Positions 24,972-34,091 of a stretch of DNA of 64,000 bases are shown here, one piece after another (the first letter of the stretch is position 1; each line of letters begins with the position of its first letter). The stretch covers positions 2,542,001-2,606,000 of the forward strand of contig NZ_JACHMO010000001.1 of assembly GCF_014205015.1 (NCBI RefSeq), given 5' to 3'. Origin of the DNA: Saccharothrix ecbatanensis. Its GTDB lineage: Bacteria; Actinomycetota; Actinomycetes; Mycobacteriales; Pseudonocardiaceae. The position numbers were made by a program, and so were the translations under genes. The notes beneath the pieces were generated by a model. The model was given only the letters and a program-made list of their open reading frames with translations, did no database searches and was not told where the DNA came from.

Positions 24972-25924
24972 TCCGCCACCTGGCGGGCAAGGTCGGCGGC
25001 GCGCTGGTCAGCCTGCTCTTCGTGGTGGCGCTGGGGTTCCTGCTGTTCCGGGTGATCCCCGGCGACCCGGTGGTCGCGATGACGCGCGGCCGGCCGGTCA
25101 CCGGGGACCAGCTCGCCGAGCTGCGCGTGCGGCTGGGCGTGGACAAGCCGCTGGGCGAGCAGTTCGTCGACTACCTGACGGCGGCTCTCCAGGGTGACTT
25201 CGGCACGTCGTACGTCTACAGCCGGCCGGTGATGGAGCTGATCGGCGAACGGATGTGGCCGACGATCCTGCTGACCGGCACGGCGACCGTGCTGGCGGTG
25301 GTGCTCGGGCTGTGGCTGGGCATCCGCGGGGCGTGGCGGCGCGGGTCGCGGTCGGACCGGATCTCCACCGGTGCGGCGCTGGCGCAGTGGGCGATGCCGA
25401 CGTTCTGGCTGGGGATGCTGCTGTCGCTGGCGACCGGGGACCTGTTCCCCAGCGGCGGCATGCGGTACCCGGACACGCCGCCGGACTTCCTGTCGCAGGC
25501 GGTGGACGTGGCGCACCACATGGTGCTGCCGTGCCTGACCATGATCGCGGTGGTCTACGCGCAGTACCTGCTGGTGATGCGGTCCTCGCTGCTGGAGGAG
25601 ATGCACGCGGACTACCTGACCACGGCGCGGGCGAAGGGGCTGCGGGACGACGTGGTGCGGCGGCGGCACGCGGTGCCCAACGCGTTGCTGCCGACCGTGA
25701 CGCTGGTGTTCCTGCACCTGGGGCTGGTGGTGTCGGGGGCGATCACGGTGGAGACGGTGTTCTCCTGGCCCGGGTTGGGGCTGTTGACCTACGAGGCGTT
25801 GACCGGGCCTGACCTGCCGCTGTTGCAGGGCACGTTCGTCGTGCTGGCGGGAGCGGTGATCACCATGAACGTGTTCGCGGACCTGCTGTACCGGGTGCTC
25901 GACCCGCGGGTGCGTGCGTCGTGA
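24968..25924 (+). CDS. Dipeptide ABC transporter permease (DppB-type)
   Basis: About 318 residues. It begins with a membrane helix (ALVSLLFVVALGFLLFRVIPGDP), the DppB/OppB hallmark with the conserved R-x-x-PGDP, and continues LRVRLGVDKPLGEQFVDYL and a typical EAA-loop region (DYLTTARAKGL). There are about six membrane spans. The GTG start overlaps the upstream stop (GTGA), and the same overlap joins it to the next permease gene. Confidence 0.94.
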   Translation: MIRHLAGKVGGALVSLLFVVALGFLLFRVIPGDPVVAMTRGRPVTGDQLAELRVRLGVDKPLGEQFVDYLTAALQGDFGTSYVYSRPVMELIGERMWPTILLTGTATVLAVVLGLWLGIRGAWRRGSRSDRISTGAALAQWAMPTFWLGMLLSLATGDLFPSGGMRYPDTPPDFLSQAVDVAHHMVLPCLTMIAVVYAQYLLVMRSSLLEEMHADYLTTARAKGLRDDVVRRRHAVPNALLPTVTLVFLHLGLVVSGAITVETVFSWPGLGLLTYEALTGPDLPLLQGTFVVLAGAVITMNVFADLLYRVLDPRVRAS

Positions 25925-26805
25925 CGGCGATCGTGTGGCAGCGCCGTCGGGCGGCGGCCAGGGCGACGTGGCGTGAGTTCGCGTCGCAGCGGTCCGGGTT
26001 GGTCGGGTTGATCGGGCTGGTCGTGATCGGGGTGCTGGCGGTGCTGGCGCCGTTCGTGACCGACCAGTCGGGGTTGGACGTGACGCGGCTGACCGCGTCG
26101 CCGTGGGAGCCGCCGTCGTCCTCGAACTGGCTGGGGACCGACCACAACGGGCGTTCGGTGCTGCTGCTGACGTGGTGGGGCACCCGGATCTCGCTGGTCG
26201 TGGGGCTCGCGGCGACGGTGTTGTCGGTGCTGATCGGCACGGTGGTCGGGATCACGGCGGCGCACTTCGGCGGCTGGGTGTCGGCGGTGCTGATGCGGTT
26301 CACCGACTTCTTCCTGGTGCTGCCGTCGCTGGTGCTGGCGATCGCGCTGTCGACCGTGCTGCCCCGCGGTCTGGGCACGATCGTGCTGGCGATCGGCGTG
26401 ACGTCCTGGCCCGCGACGGCGCGGCTGGTGCGGGCGCAGACGCTGGCGGTGGAGGCGCGTCCGTTCATCGAGCGCGCCCGTGCGCTGGGCGGCGGGCACG
26501 GGCACGTCATCGGCCGGCACGTGCTGCCCGCCGTGCTGCCGCTGGTGTTCGTGAACACGACGTTGACGGTGGCGTCCGCGATCGTGGCGGAGTCGACCCT
26601 GTCGTTCCTGGGGTTGGGCGATCCGACGCGGGTGTCGTGGGGGTCGCTGCTGCACGCGGCGAACATGCACGGCGCGGTGTCGCAGCGGGCGTGGTGGTTC
26701 CTGATCCCGCCGGGGTTGGGTGTGGTGTGCGTGGTGCTGGCGTTCACGCTGTGCGGGCGGGCGCTGGAGACGGTGCTCAACCCGCGGCTGAAGGGGGAGC
26801 GGTGA
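25921..26805 (+). CDS. Dipeptide ABC transporter permease (DppC-type)
   Basis: 294 residues with the DppC/OppC layout: an N-terminal cytoplasmic stretch (RATWREFASQRSGLVGLIGL), an extracellular segment with NWLGTDHNGRSVLLLTWWG, about six membrane helices and the EAA loop FIERARALGGGHGHVIGRH. The start overlaps the DppB-type gene and the stop overlaps the ATPase gene. It forms the channel with DppB. Confidence 0.94.
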   Translation: MTAIVWQRRRAAARATWREFASQRSGLVGLIGLVVIGVLAVLAPFVTDQSGLDVTRLTASPWEPPSSSNWLGTDHNGRSVLLLTWWGTRISLVVGLAATVLSVLIGTVVGITAAHFGGWVSAVLMRFTDFFLVLPSLVLAIALSTVLPRGLGTIVLAIGVTSWPATARLVRAQTLAVEARPFIERARALGGGHGHVIGRHVLPAVLPLVFVNTTLTVASAIVAESTLSFLGLGDPTRVSWGSLLHAANMHGAVSQRAWWFLIPPGLGVVCVVLAFTLCGRALETVLNPRLKGER

Positions 26806-28433
26806 GCCTGCTGGAGCTGCGGGACCTGAGCGTGCACTACCGGGGCGCGCGGGGCGAGGTGACGGCCGTGCGGTCGGTGTCGCTGGCGTTGGAGGCCGGG
26901 CGGACGCTGGGGTTGGCGGGGGAGTCGGGCTGCGGCAAGTCCACCGTGGCCATGTCCGTGCTTCGGCTGCTGCCGCGCAACGCCCGTGTCGAGGGGCAGG
27001 TGCTGCTCGACGGCGAGGATGTCCAAGGGATGTCGTGGGGCCGGTTGCGGGCGGTGCGGTGGGCGGCGGCGTCGGTGGTGTTCCAGGGTGCGATGCACGC
27101 GTTGAACCCGGTGCACCGGGTGGGCGAGCAGATCGCCGAGCCGATGCGGCTGCACGGCGTGACCGGGTCGGTGTCGGCGTTGCTGGACCAGGTGGAGCTG
27201 CCGGCGCGTGCGGCGCGGGCGTATCCGCACGAGTTGTCCGGCGGGCAGAAGCAGCGGGTGATGATCGCGATGGCGCTGGCGTGCTCGCCGCGGCTGGTCA
27301 TCGCGGACGAGCCGACGACGGCGCTGGACGTGGTGGTGCAGGCGCAGGTGCTGGACGTGTTGAAGCGGCTGGTGGCCGAGCGGGACATCGGGTTGGTGAT
27401 GATCAGCCACGACCTGTCGGTGCTGGCGTCGACGTGCGACCGGCTGGCCGTGATGCGGGACGGTGTGATCGTGGAGGAGGGTCCGGCGCGGGAGGTGATC
27501 GCGTCACCGACCCATCCGCACACGCAGGCTTTGGCGGCGGCGTTCCCGACCGTGGGCGATCCGGCGTCACGGCACGCGGGCCCTGCGGTGTCTTCGCCTT
27601 CGTCCTCTGCCTCTTCACCTTCACCTTCACCTTCGTCGTCTTCGTCTTCGGGGCCGGTGCTGCTGCGCGCGGAGGGTCTGCGCGTGGACTACGGCTCGAC
27701 GAAGGCCGTGGCGGGGGTGGACCTGGAGGTGCGGGCGGGCGAGATCGTCGCGCTGGTCGGCCAGTCCGGCTCCGGCAAGACCACCCTGGCCCGCACGTTG
27801 CTGGGCCTGCAACGACCGACCGCCGGCCGCGTCTTGTTCGAGGGCGTGGAGCTGCCCCGTTCGGCGTCGGGTCTGCGTGCGTACCGGCGGCAGGTGCAGC
27901 TGGTGTTGCAGGACCCGACGAGCGCGCTGAACCCGCGGCACTCGGTGTACGAGGCGGTGGCGGAGGGTCTGCGCATCCACCGTGTCGAGGGTGACGAGGC
28001 CACGCGGGTAGCCGAGGCGTTGTCCCATGCGGAGTTGCGCCCGCCGGAGCTGTTCTTCACCTCCCTGCCGCACGAGTTGTCGGGCGGGCAGCGGCAGCGG
28101 GTGGTGATCGCGGGGGCGCTGGCCTTGGGGCCGCGGTTGCTGATCGCGGACGAGCCGGTGGCGTCGTTGGACGCGTCGGTGCGGGGGGAGATCCTGGCGT
28201 TGCTGCTTCGGTTGCGCCGTGAGCTGGGATTGGCGGCGTTGGTGATCACGCACGATCTGGGGTTGGCGTGGACGATCGCCGACCGGGTCGCGGTGATGTA
28301 CCGGGGTGAGTTGGTCGAGCAGGGCACGGTGGAGCAGGTGCTGCTGTCACCGCAACACGACTACACGCGCACTCTGCTCGCCGCCGTCCCCCACCACGAC
28401 GTACCCGAACCGGACAGAACCGGCACGCCGTAG
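26802..28433 (+). CDS. Fused two-domain dipeptide ABC transporter ATPase (DppD-DppF)
   Basis: About 543 residues holding both nucleotide-binding domains that are usually separate. Domain 1: Walker A GESGCGKST, signature LSGGQKQRV, Walker B LVIADEPTTALD. Domain 2: Walker A GQSGSGKTT, signature LSGGQRQRV, Walker B LLIADEPVASLD. A low-complexity Ser/Pro linker of about 25 residues, encoded by a TTC/CTTCACCTTCACC-like run near 27595-27650, joins them. The GTG start overlaps the DppC stop. It is the last gene of the transporter operon. Confidence 0.95.
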   Translation: MSLLELRDLSVHYRGARGEVTAVRSVSLALEAGRTLGLAGESGCGKSTVAMSVLRLLPRNARVEGQVLLDGEDVQGMSWGRLRAVRWAAASVVFQGAMHALNPVHRVGEQIAEPMRLHGVTGSVSALLDQVELPARAARAYPHELSGGQKQRVMIAMALACSPRLVIADEPTTALDVVVQAQVLDVLKRLVAERDIGLVMISHDLSVLASTCDRLAVMRDGVIVEEGPAREVIASPTHPHTQALAAAFPTVGDPASRHAGPAVSSPSSSASSPSPSPSSSSSSGPVLLRAEGLRVDYGSTKAVAGVDLEVRAGEIVALVGQSGSGKTTLARTLLGLQRPTAGRVLFEGVELPRSASGLRAYRRQVQLVLQDPTSALNPRHSVYEAVAEGLRIHRVEGDEATRVAEALSHAELRPPELFFTSLPHELSGGQRQRVVIAGALALGPRLLIADEPVASLDASVRGEILALLLRLRRELGLAALVITHDLGLAWTIADRVAVMYRGELVEQGTVEQVLLSPQHDYTRTLLAAVPHHDVPEPDRTGTP

Positions 28434-28548
28434 TACACACCCACCCCGCACCGCCGGCCCCCCGCCCACGTTCCTGACCTGCACAGATCCCGGTCACAGC
28501 TTGCACGATCGGGTGATCATCGCCCCACAACCAAAGAACACGCCGTTA

Positions 28549-28926
28549 TCATTGAACTGAAACGTCGGTAGAAACAACGAGGCCCCCGACCGACCCCGAC
28601 CCATGCCGCCGCCGGGCATCGACCAGATCACCGGAGTGCTCCTCGGCCCAGGCGGCCAACGCCCGAACCGGCCCCAACAACGACCGCCCGAGCCCGGTCA
28701 GCTCGTACCGGCCGTCGACGCCGACCACCAGCCCGTTCCCGCGCAGCCGGGCGAGCGTCTGGGTGAGCATCTTGTTGCTGATGCCGCCGATCCGCTCCAG
28801 CAGCTCGCCGTAACGCAGCGGCCTCTCCCCGAGCGCGACCACGACCACGACCGACCAGGTGTGCCCGATGACCTCCAGCGTCGTGCGGGCGGGACAGTCG
28901 GCCAGGAACACGTCGTAGTCGCTCAC
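28549..28926 (-). CDS. HxlR-family transcriptional regulator
   Basis: 125 residues. DCPARTTLEVIGHTWSVVVV and LRYGELLERIGGISNKMLTQTL are the HxlR winged-helix signature, with the conserved N-terminal cysteine often linked to electrophile or redox sensing. The GTG lies four bases past the acyl-CoA dehydrogenase stop, so it is the last gene of that operon and could regulate it. The acidic/basic C-terminal tail (VDARRRHGSGSVGG) is not typical. Confidence 0.9.
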   Translation of the reverse strand: MSDYDVFLADCPARTTLEVIGHTWSVVVVVALGERPLRYGELLERIGGISNKMLTQTLARLRGNGLVVGVDGRYELTGLGRSLLGPVRALAAWAEEHSGDLVDARRRHGSGSVGGLVVSTDVSVQ

Positions 28927-28930
28927 CCCG

Positions 28931-30142
28931 TCACAGATACCGCTTGAGCTCCCGCTTCGCCAGCGACATCCGGTGCACCTCGTCCGGTCCGTCGGCCAGC
29001 CGCAGCGTGCGTGCCGCCGCCCAGAGTTCGGCGAGCGGGAAGTCCTGGCTCACGCCGCCCGCGCCGTGTGCCTGGATCGCCTTGTCCAGCACCCACTCCG
29101 CCATGATCGGCGTGCCGATCTTGATGGCCTGGATCTCGGTGTGCGCGCCCTTGTTGCCGACGGTGTCCATCAGCCACGCGGTCTTGAGCACGAGCAGTCG
29201 GGCCTGTTCGATGCGGACCCGCGACTCGGCGATCCACTCCTGCACCACGCCCTGGCGGGCGATCGGCCGGCCGAACGCGACACGTGAGATCGCACGGCGG
29301 CACATCAGTTCCAGCGCGCGCTCGGCGATGCCGATCAGCCGCATGCAGTGGTGGATGCGGCCGGGGCCGAGGCGGGCCTGGGCGATCGCGAAGCCCTCGC
29401 CCTCGCCGGCGATGAGGTTGTCGGCGGGCACGCGGACGTTGTCGAAGACGATCTCGGCGTGCCCGCCGTGCGAGGCGTCGGTGTAGCCGAAGACGTGCAT
29501 CCCACGCTTGACCTGCACGCCGGGCGTGTCGCGGGGCACGAGGATCATGGCCTGCTGGCGGTGGCGTTCGGCGTCCGGGTCGGTCTTGCCCATCACGATG
29601 AAGATGGCGCAGTTCGGGTTCATCGCGCCCGACGACCACCACTTGCGCCCGTTGACGACGTACTCGTCGCCGTCACGCACGATGCTGGTGGCGATGTTCG
29701 TGGCGTCGGACGACGCGACCTCGGGCTCCGTCATGCAGAAAGCGGACCGGATCTCGCCGTCCAGCAGGGGTCGCAGCCACTGCTTCTTCTGCTGCTCGGT
29801 GCCGAACATCGTCAGCACCTCCATGTTCCCGGTGTCCGGCGCGGCACAGTTGAGCGCTTCGGGCGCCAGGTGCGGGCTGCGGCCGGTGATCTCGGCCAGC
29901 GGCGCGTACTGGAGGTTCGTCAGGCCGCCGCCGTGCTCCGGATCGGGCAGGAACAGGTTCCACAATCCCTGCCTGCGCGCCTCGGCTTTGAGCTCTTCGA
30001 GGACGGGCGGGCGCGCCCACGGGTCCTCGGCGTCGTGGAGCTGCTGCTCGGCGACCGGCTCGGCGGGGTAGACGAACTCGTCCATGAACCGCAGCAGCTT
30101 GGCGCGCAGTTCCTCGGTCTTGGCGTCGTAGGCGAAGTCCAT
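28931..30142 (-). CDS. Acyl-CoA dehydrogenase, ACAD10/11-like
   Basis: About 403 residues. [17 protein letters not shown] and [12 protein letters not shown] are FAD/acyl-CoA contact regions, and the C-terminus with [21 protein letters not shown] and [14 protein letters not shown] is close to the ACAD10/ACAD11 branch. In the animal protein ACAD10 the same three parts (HAD, APH kinase-like, dehydrogenase) are fused; here they are three coupled genes. The ATG overlaps the upstream stop (ATGA). By analogy the operon may activate and oxidise unusual or hydroxylated fatty acids. Confidence 0.93.
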   Translation of the reverse strand: MDFAYDAKTEELRAKLLRFMDEFVYPAEPVAEQQLHDAEDPWARPPVLEELKAEARRQGLWNLFLPDPEHGGGLTNLQYAPLAEITGRSPHLAPEALNCAAPDTGNMEVLTMFGTEQQKKQWLRPLLDGEIRSAFCMTEPEVASSDATNIATSIVRDGDEYVVNGRKWWSSGAMNPNCAIFIVMGKTDPDAERHRQQAMILVPRDTPGVQVKRGMHVFGYTDASHGGHAEIVFDNVRVPADNLIAGEGEGFAIAQARLGPGRIHHCMRLIGIAERALELMCRRAISRVAFGRPIARQGVVQEWIAESRVRIEQARLLVLKTAWLMDTVGNKGAHTEIQAIKIGTPIMAEWVLDKAIQAHGAGGVSQDFPLAELWAAARTLRLADGPDEVHRMSLAKRELKRYL

Positions 30143-31149
30143 CAGTGCTCCCCTGAGGTCGCGGCTAGTCCCTGCCGGACCAGCGGCAGGGTGAGTTGGC
30201 CGATCTGGTCGAACCCCGCTCCCACGGTCTTGCCGTGGGTGAAGCGGAAGTGGATGCCTTCGAGGATCACGGCGAGCTTGAAGTACGCGAACGCCGTGTA
30301 CCAGGCGAGGCCGCTGGTGTCGGCGCCGCTGCGCTCGGCGTAGCGGCGCACCATCTCGTCGGTGCCGGCGAACCCGGGCAGGGTCGGCACGGTGCCGGTG
30401 ATCGGGTCGTCGTCGCGCGCGCCGATGCCGTTCCAGTAGACGCACAGCAGGCCGACGTCGGCGAGCGGGTCGCCCAGCGTGGCCATCTCCCAGTCCAGGA
30501 CCGCACTGATGTCCACCGGGTCCTCGGTGACCAGGACGTTGTCCAGCCGGTAGTCGCCGTGCACGATGGTGGCGCGGGCGGAGTCGGGGACAGTGTCGGC
30601 GAGGCGGTCGCGCAGGTCGTCGATGCCGGGCAGGTCACGGCTGCGGGACGCGTCCAGTTGCTTGCCCCAGCGGGAGACCTGGCGTTTGAGGAAGCCGTCC
30701 GGTCGGCCGAAGTCGCCCAGCCCGACCGCCTTAGGGTCGACCGCGTGCAGGTCGGCGAGCACGTCGACCAGCCGTTCGGACAGGGCCTTCGCCTTGTCCG
30801 GGGTCATCCACGGGCACTGGTCGCGGTGCCGCAGCGCCGCGCCGGGGACCTCTTCCATCAGGTAGAACGGCGCGCCGATGACGTCGGGGTCCTCGCACAG
30901 CAGCTCGGCCTTCGGCACCGGCACGGCGGTGTCGGCGAGGGCTTTGATCACCCGGTATTCGCGGGGCATGTCGTGCGCGGTGGCCAGGACGTGGCCCAGC
31001 GGCGGTCGGCGCAGGACCCAGCGGCGGGCGCCGTCGGTGACCCGGTAGGTGAGGTTGGAGCGGCCGCCGGGGATCAGGTCGCCGGTGAGGGGGCCGGTGT
31101 CGAGGTGGGCGGCGAGCCGGTCGAGGTCCAGGCCCGGTAGTCCGGTCAT
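30142..31149 (-). CDS. APH-family phosphotransferase, ACAD10/11 kinase-domain-like
   Basis: About 335 residues. The fold signature is [17 protein letters not shown] near the start, the catalytic loop [13 protein letters not shown] and the metal-binding [17 protein letters not shown]. This subgroup pairs with acyl-CoA dehydrogenases and is thought to phosphorylate small hydroxy-compounds, not antibiotics. Both ends are coupled: ATGA overlap with the HAD gene before it and with the dehydrogenase gene after it. Confidence 0.9.
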   Translation of the reverse strand: MTGLPGLDLDRLAAHLDTGPLTGDLIPGGRSNLTYRVTDGARRWVLRRPPLGHVLATAHDMPREYRVIKALADTAVPVPKAELLCEDPDVIGAPFYLMEEVPGAALRHRDQCPWMTPDKAKALSERLVDVLADLHAVDPKAVGLGDFGRPDGFLKRQVSRWGKQLDASRSRDLPGIDDLRDRLADTVPDSARATIVHGDYRLDNVLVTEDPVDISAVLDWEMATLGDPLADVGLLCVYWNGIGARDDDPITGTVPTLPGFAGTDEMVRRYAERSGADTSGLAWYTAFAYFKLAVILEGIHFRFTHGKTVGAGFDQIGQLTLPLVRQGLAATSGEH

Positions 31150-31787
31150 GCGGCGGCTCCCCTGAGCTGGGCGATCACGGCGCGCGTGGTGTCGGCGTCG
31201 GTGTGGAGGTGTGCGTGCATGCCGACAGCCTGCGCGCCTTCGACGTTGACCGGTGCGTCGTCGAAGAACACGCACCGGTGGGCGGGCAGGCCGATCTGGT
31301 CGAGGGTGTGGCGGAAGATCTGCGGGTCGGGTTTGCGCATGCCGATCCGGCCGCTGATCACGATGGTGTCGAACAGTTCCAGCAGGAGGTCCTCGGGGTA
31401 GCCCTCGCCCCAGCTGTTGGACAGCAGGACGGTCCGGAGGCCGTCGGCGCGCAGTTCGCGGACCAGGTCGACCATCTTCGGGTCGGGTCGGGCGCTGCCG
31501 AACATGCGGCGCAGCAGGCCTTTCGACGCCACCTCGCGCCCGTCGAGGGTGACGAGTTCGGCGGCCAGGAGCGATTCGAACTCCGCGGGCGTCAGCTCGC
31601 CGGTCTCCAGTCGGAACACCGGGTTGTCCGGGGCCGCCCGCCGACCCATCCAGTTCCGCATGGTCTCGCCGTAGCGGGCCCGGTCGATGTTGTCCGCTGT
31701 CAGCCAGTCCTCGATGAAGGCGGGCACGGACACCGTGAGCACGCCACCCCAGTCCAGAACCACCGCGTCGATGCGCCGTTCTTCCAC
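31146..31787 (-). CDS. HAD-superfamily hydrolase, ACAD10 HAD-domain-like
   Basis: 213 residues. HAD motifs: AVVLDWGGVLT (motif I; the second aspartate is replaced by glycine, as in the ACAD10/epoxide-hydrolase N-domain subgroup), VLLSNSWGEGYP (motif II), the lysine of GMRKPDPQIF (motif III) and VFFDDAPVNVEGA (motif IV). Loss of the second motif I aspartate suggests weak or altered phosphatase activity. First gene of the HAD-kinase-dehydrogenase-HxlR operon, starting with GTG 31787 next to a palindromic operator. Confidence 0.88.
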   Translation of the reverse strand: MEERRIDAVVLDWGGVLTVSVPAFIEDWLTADNIDRARYGETMRNWMGRRAAPDNPVFRLETGELTPAEFESLLAAELVTLDGREVASKGLLRRMFGSARPDPKMVDLVRELRADGLRTVLLSNSWGEGYPEDLLLELFDTIVISGRIGMRKPDPQIFRHTLDQIGLPAHRCVFFDDAPVNVEGAQAVGMHAHLHTDADTTRAVIAQLRGAAA

Positions 31788-31797
31788 GTCGTGAGGG

Positions 31798-31813
31798 TAC
31801 CGACCGGTCGGTA
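31798..31813. promoter_or_regulatory. 16-bp perfect palindrome, TetR-type operator
   Basis: TACCGACCGGTCGGTA is self-complementary and starts 11 bases before the HAD gene start. This sequence class is a usual binding site for TetR regulators of lipid metabolism. No tetR gene is adjacent, so the regulator must be encoded elsewhere. Confidence 0.75.
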
Positions 31814-31881
31814 TGTAGGCAACCCGCCACGCTGCCGAGCCTGCTTGGGACGGCGCGCGCTGGTGCGCGCCGGCGCGCGCC

Positions 31882-32478
31882 CTACTGCGGTCGCGCCGGT
31901 CGCTCCGGTCCCGCCGGTCCCGCCGGTGTTGCCGATTCCGCCGGTCGCTCTGGTCCCGCCGATTCCGGCACGGCGTTGCGCAGCCGGATCCCGCTGAACC
32001 CCATGGTGCTCGCGACGACCCGTCGCCAGAACGGCCACAGGTTGGCCATGAGCCGCACCTCGATGCCGGCGTCCTCGTGCAACGTCAGCAGGCCCCCGAC
32101 CGGCACGGGTGCGCCGAGCGGTTCGACCGGTTCGGTCGCCACGTGGGCGTTGGGTGGCTCACCGAACGGTCGGAACGTCCGCGCGTCGAACCGGTACGCG
32201 TAGAGGCGTGCCGTCTGCATCCGGCTCAACCAGCCGAACTCGATCGCGTGCACCCGTTCGGCGCCCAGCCATGCCGCGTCTTCGGCGCTGGTGGTGGGCT
32301 CCACCCACGCCATCGCGCGCGGACACTGGCGCGGGAACCAGTAGTCGGGTGCCCGGTCGTGGTCGACGGCCCACACGTACGCCTCGGGCTGCCGTGCCGT
32401 CGCCGCGACGTGCGGCGAGAACCGGGTGATCGTCGGATCTTCCGAGAAGTGCAGCACTTCCCCTGACGCCGGCCGCAT
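31882..32478 (-). CDS. DUF6886-like protein
   Basis: About 198 residues. EVLHFSEDPTITRFSPHVA near the start, VWAVDHDRAPDYWFPRQCPR and FGWLSRMQTARLYAYRFDA match a small uncharacterised family. The ATG at 32478 gives the usual N-terminus. The last 30 residues are a Pro/Gly/Ala/Glu tail (GPERPAESATPAGPAG) made by short near-repeat codons (CCGGT-type) and are probably disordered. It is a single gene between a TetR-type operator and a hairpin. Function unknown. Confidence 0.7.
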   Translation of the reverse strand: MRPASGEVLHFSEDPTITRFSPHVAATARQPEAYVWAVDHDRAPDYWFPRQCPRAMAWVEPTTSAEDAAWLGAERVHAIEFGWLSRMQTARLYAYRFDARTFRPFGEPPNAHVATEPVEPLGAPVPVGGLLTLHEDAGIEVRLMANLWPFWRRVVASTMGFSGIRLRNAVPESAGPERPAESATPAGPAGPERPARPQ

Positions 32479-32632
32479 GACCGGTGATCTTTCCGGGAAC
32501 CGCCGCCGCGAGCGACCGATTTCCGGTGGACTCCCCTCTAATCGGTTCACGCCTGCATGGTTCACGGTGACTCACGGCGCGGTTGTGGACGACGGCGCGG
32601 TTGTGGTCGGTGTGGGACGTGCATTGGCGTGC

Positions 32633-32673
32633 GATGTGCACCGGGCCTACCCGTCGTAGACCCGGTGCACATC
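32633..32673. terminator. Terminator downstream of the hsp20 gene
   Basis: GATGTGCACCGGG (32633-32645) and its exact complement (32661-32673) form a 13-bp stem with a 15-base loop, 22 bases past the hsp20 stop codon on the minus strand. Confidence 0.75.
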
Positions 32674-32695
32674 CTGGGATCCGACGGCGGTCGGC

Positions 32696-33133
32696 TCAGG
32701 CGTTGATCTCCTTCGGTGCGCCGTCGGTTTGGCCGATGGCGATCTTGCGCGGCTTGGCCTTCTCCGCGACCGGGATGCGCAGGGTCAGCACGCCGGAGTC
32801 GTAGTCGGCCTTGATCCGGTCGAGGTCGAGCGAGTCGCCGAGGAACAACTGGCGCGAGAACACGCCGAGCGGCCGCTCGGACAGTTGCATCTCGACCTCG
32901 TTGTCCGTCCGGCTCGGGCGCCGCTCCGCCTTGACGGTGAGCACGTTGCGTTCCACGTCGAGGTCGATCGCGTCCGGCGTGACACCGGGCAGGTCGAACT
33001 CCACCACGAACTCGTCACCGGCGCGGTAGGCGTCCATCGGCATGGGCGTGGGCCGCGACCAGGTGCCTGGTCCGGTGAAGAGCTGCTGCGCCAGTCGGTC
33101 CAGCTCGCGGAACGGGTCCGTGCGCATCAACAT
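32696..33133 (-). CDS. Small heat-shock protein, Hsp20/HSP18 family
   Basis: About 145 residues with the alpha-crystallin domain: [37 protein letters not shown] and the strand [18 protein letters not shown]. The N-terminal [12 protein letters not shown] is standard for actinomycete HSP18. AGGAGG ends nine bases before the ATG at 33133; the GTG immediately after that box is too close. Divergent from an HSP18-regulator homologue; a holdase chaperone induced by stress. Confidence 0.95.
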   Translation of the reverse strand: MLMRTDPFRELDRLAQQLFTGPGTWSRPTPMPMDAYRAGDEFVVEFDLPGVTPDAIDLDVERNVLTVKAERRPSRTDNEVEMQLSERPLGVFSRQLFLGDSLDLDRIKADYDSGVLTLRIPVAEKAKPRKIAIGQTDGAPKEINA

Positions 33134-33198
33134 CGGGAACACCTCCTGTTTGGTCGGGTCAATGCGCTGCGATTCAGTTCTACCATGTCGTCATGCCG

Positions 33199-33227
33199 TT
33201 GACAACCCGGTCTGTCATCTGTACGTT
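33199..33227 (+). promoter_or_regulatory. Consensus promoter giving a leaderless transcript
   Basis: TTGACA at 33199-33204 and TACGTT at 33222-33227 have a 17-base spacer. The predicted start falls on or next to the ATG at 33234, so the HSP18 regulator mRNA is probably leaderless; no Shine-Dalgarno is visible. Confidence 0.65.
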
Positions 33228-33233
33228 GACGTC

Positions 33234-33815
33234 ATGGCGATCGGAGATTACGAGACCGTCCGGGCGGCGGCCACCGGAGACGACCTCAGTGCGGGGCAGG
33301 TGTTGTCCGCACTGGTCCTGCTGCGGCGGTTGCGCGACGAGCTGGCCGGATGGGAGCCGCAGCTGATCGCCGCGGCGCGTGAGCTGGGCACGAGTTGGGC
33401 CGAGCTCGCGCCCGCGCTCGGGGTGGCCAGTCGGCAGGCCGCCGAGCGCCGCTACCTGAGGCTGCGCCCGTCGGAACTGGGCGCGACGGCCGAAGGGACG
33501 GCCGAAGGTCGGGTGCGTGCCGAGCGGGACCGGCGGGCGGCCGACCGGGCGGTGTCGCAGTGGGCCCGCGACAACGCCGCGTCCTTGCGCAGCCTGGCCG
33601 GTCAGGTGGGCCGGGTGGACGTGGTGGTCCGTGAGGCGCTGGCGGAGGACGACGCGGTCGCGCTGCTCGGGCCGTTGACGGCGGCGCTGTCGAGGGTTCG
33701 GGCGACCGATTCCGGGCTGGCCGCCGAGATCCAGTCGGTCAACGAACAGGCGGAGGAGGTGCGACGCGACACCCAGACACTGCGGGACAGTCAGACATTG
33801 CGCGACAACCAGTGA
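33234..33815 (+). CDS. HSP18 transcriptional regulator homologue
   Basis: About 193 residues. YETVRAAATGDDLSAGQVLSAL and AARELGTSWAELAPALGVASRQ match the actinomycete protein annotated as HSP18 regulator: a helical domain with a helix-turn-helix-like SWAELAPALGVASRQAAERRY stretch. The C-terminal part is helical and ends in a QTLRDSQTLRDNQ repeat. Divergent from hsp20, so it probably regulates it. The evidence is family resemblance, not a tested function. Confidence 0.75.
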   Translation: MAIGDYETVRAAATGDDLSAGQVLSALVLLRRLRDELAGWEPQLIAAARELGTSWAELAPALGVASRQAAERRYLRLRPSELGATAEGTAEGRVRAERDRRAADRAVSQWARDNAASLRSLAGQVGRVDVVVREALAEDDAVALLGPLTAALSRVRATDSGLAAEIQSVNEQAEEVRRDTQTLRDSQTLRDNQ

Positions 33816-33901
33816 CGGCGCGACGGCCATGACTCCGCCTCCATGACTCCGCTGCCCGGTCGACACTGCCGAGTCGACAACTGCTGAACCGCCGCGCCGA
33901 A

Positions 33902-33949
33902 CTCGAGCGGCGCGGCCGGCAGCGGCTCGAGCGGCGCGGCCGGCAGCGG
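33902..33949. repeat. Two-copy 24-bp tandem repeat
   Basis: A 24-base unit beginning CTCGAGCGGCGCGGCC is repeated exactly at 33902-33925 and 33926-33949, in a 276-base stretch without a credible gene between the HSP18 regulator and the DinB gene. I see nothing else definite in that stretch. Confidence 0.8.
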
Positions 33950-34091
33950 GCCGGTTTCGGCAGTCCGGCAGGAACCCGCCCCTCGAACCCGGCGAACCTT
34001 GGTCGGCGAACCTTGGCGGCGGGAGGTGGTCGGCGGGGCCGGAGCTGGTGGTGGAGCGGTGGGTAGTCGGCCGGCGCGGTGGTGTGTTCTC

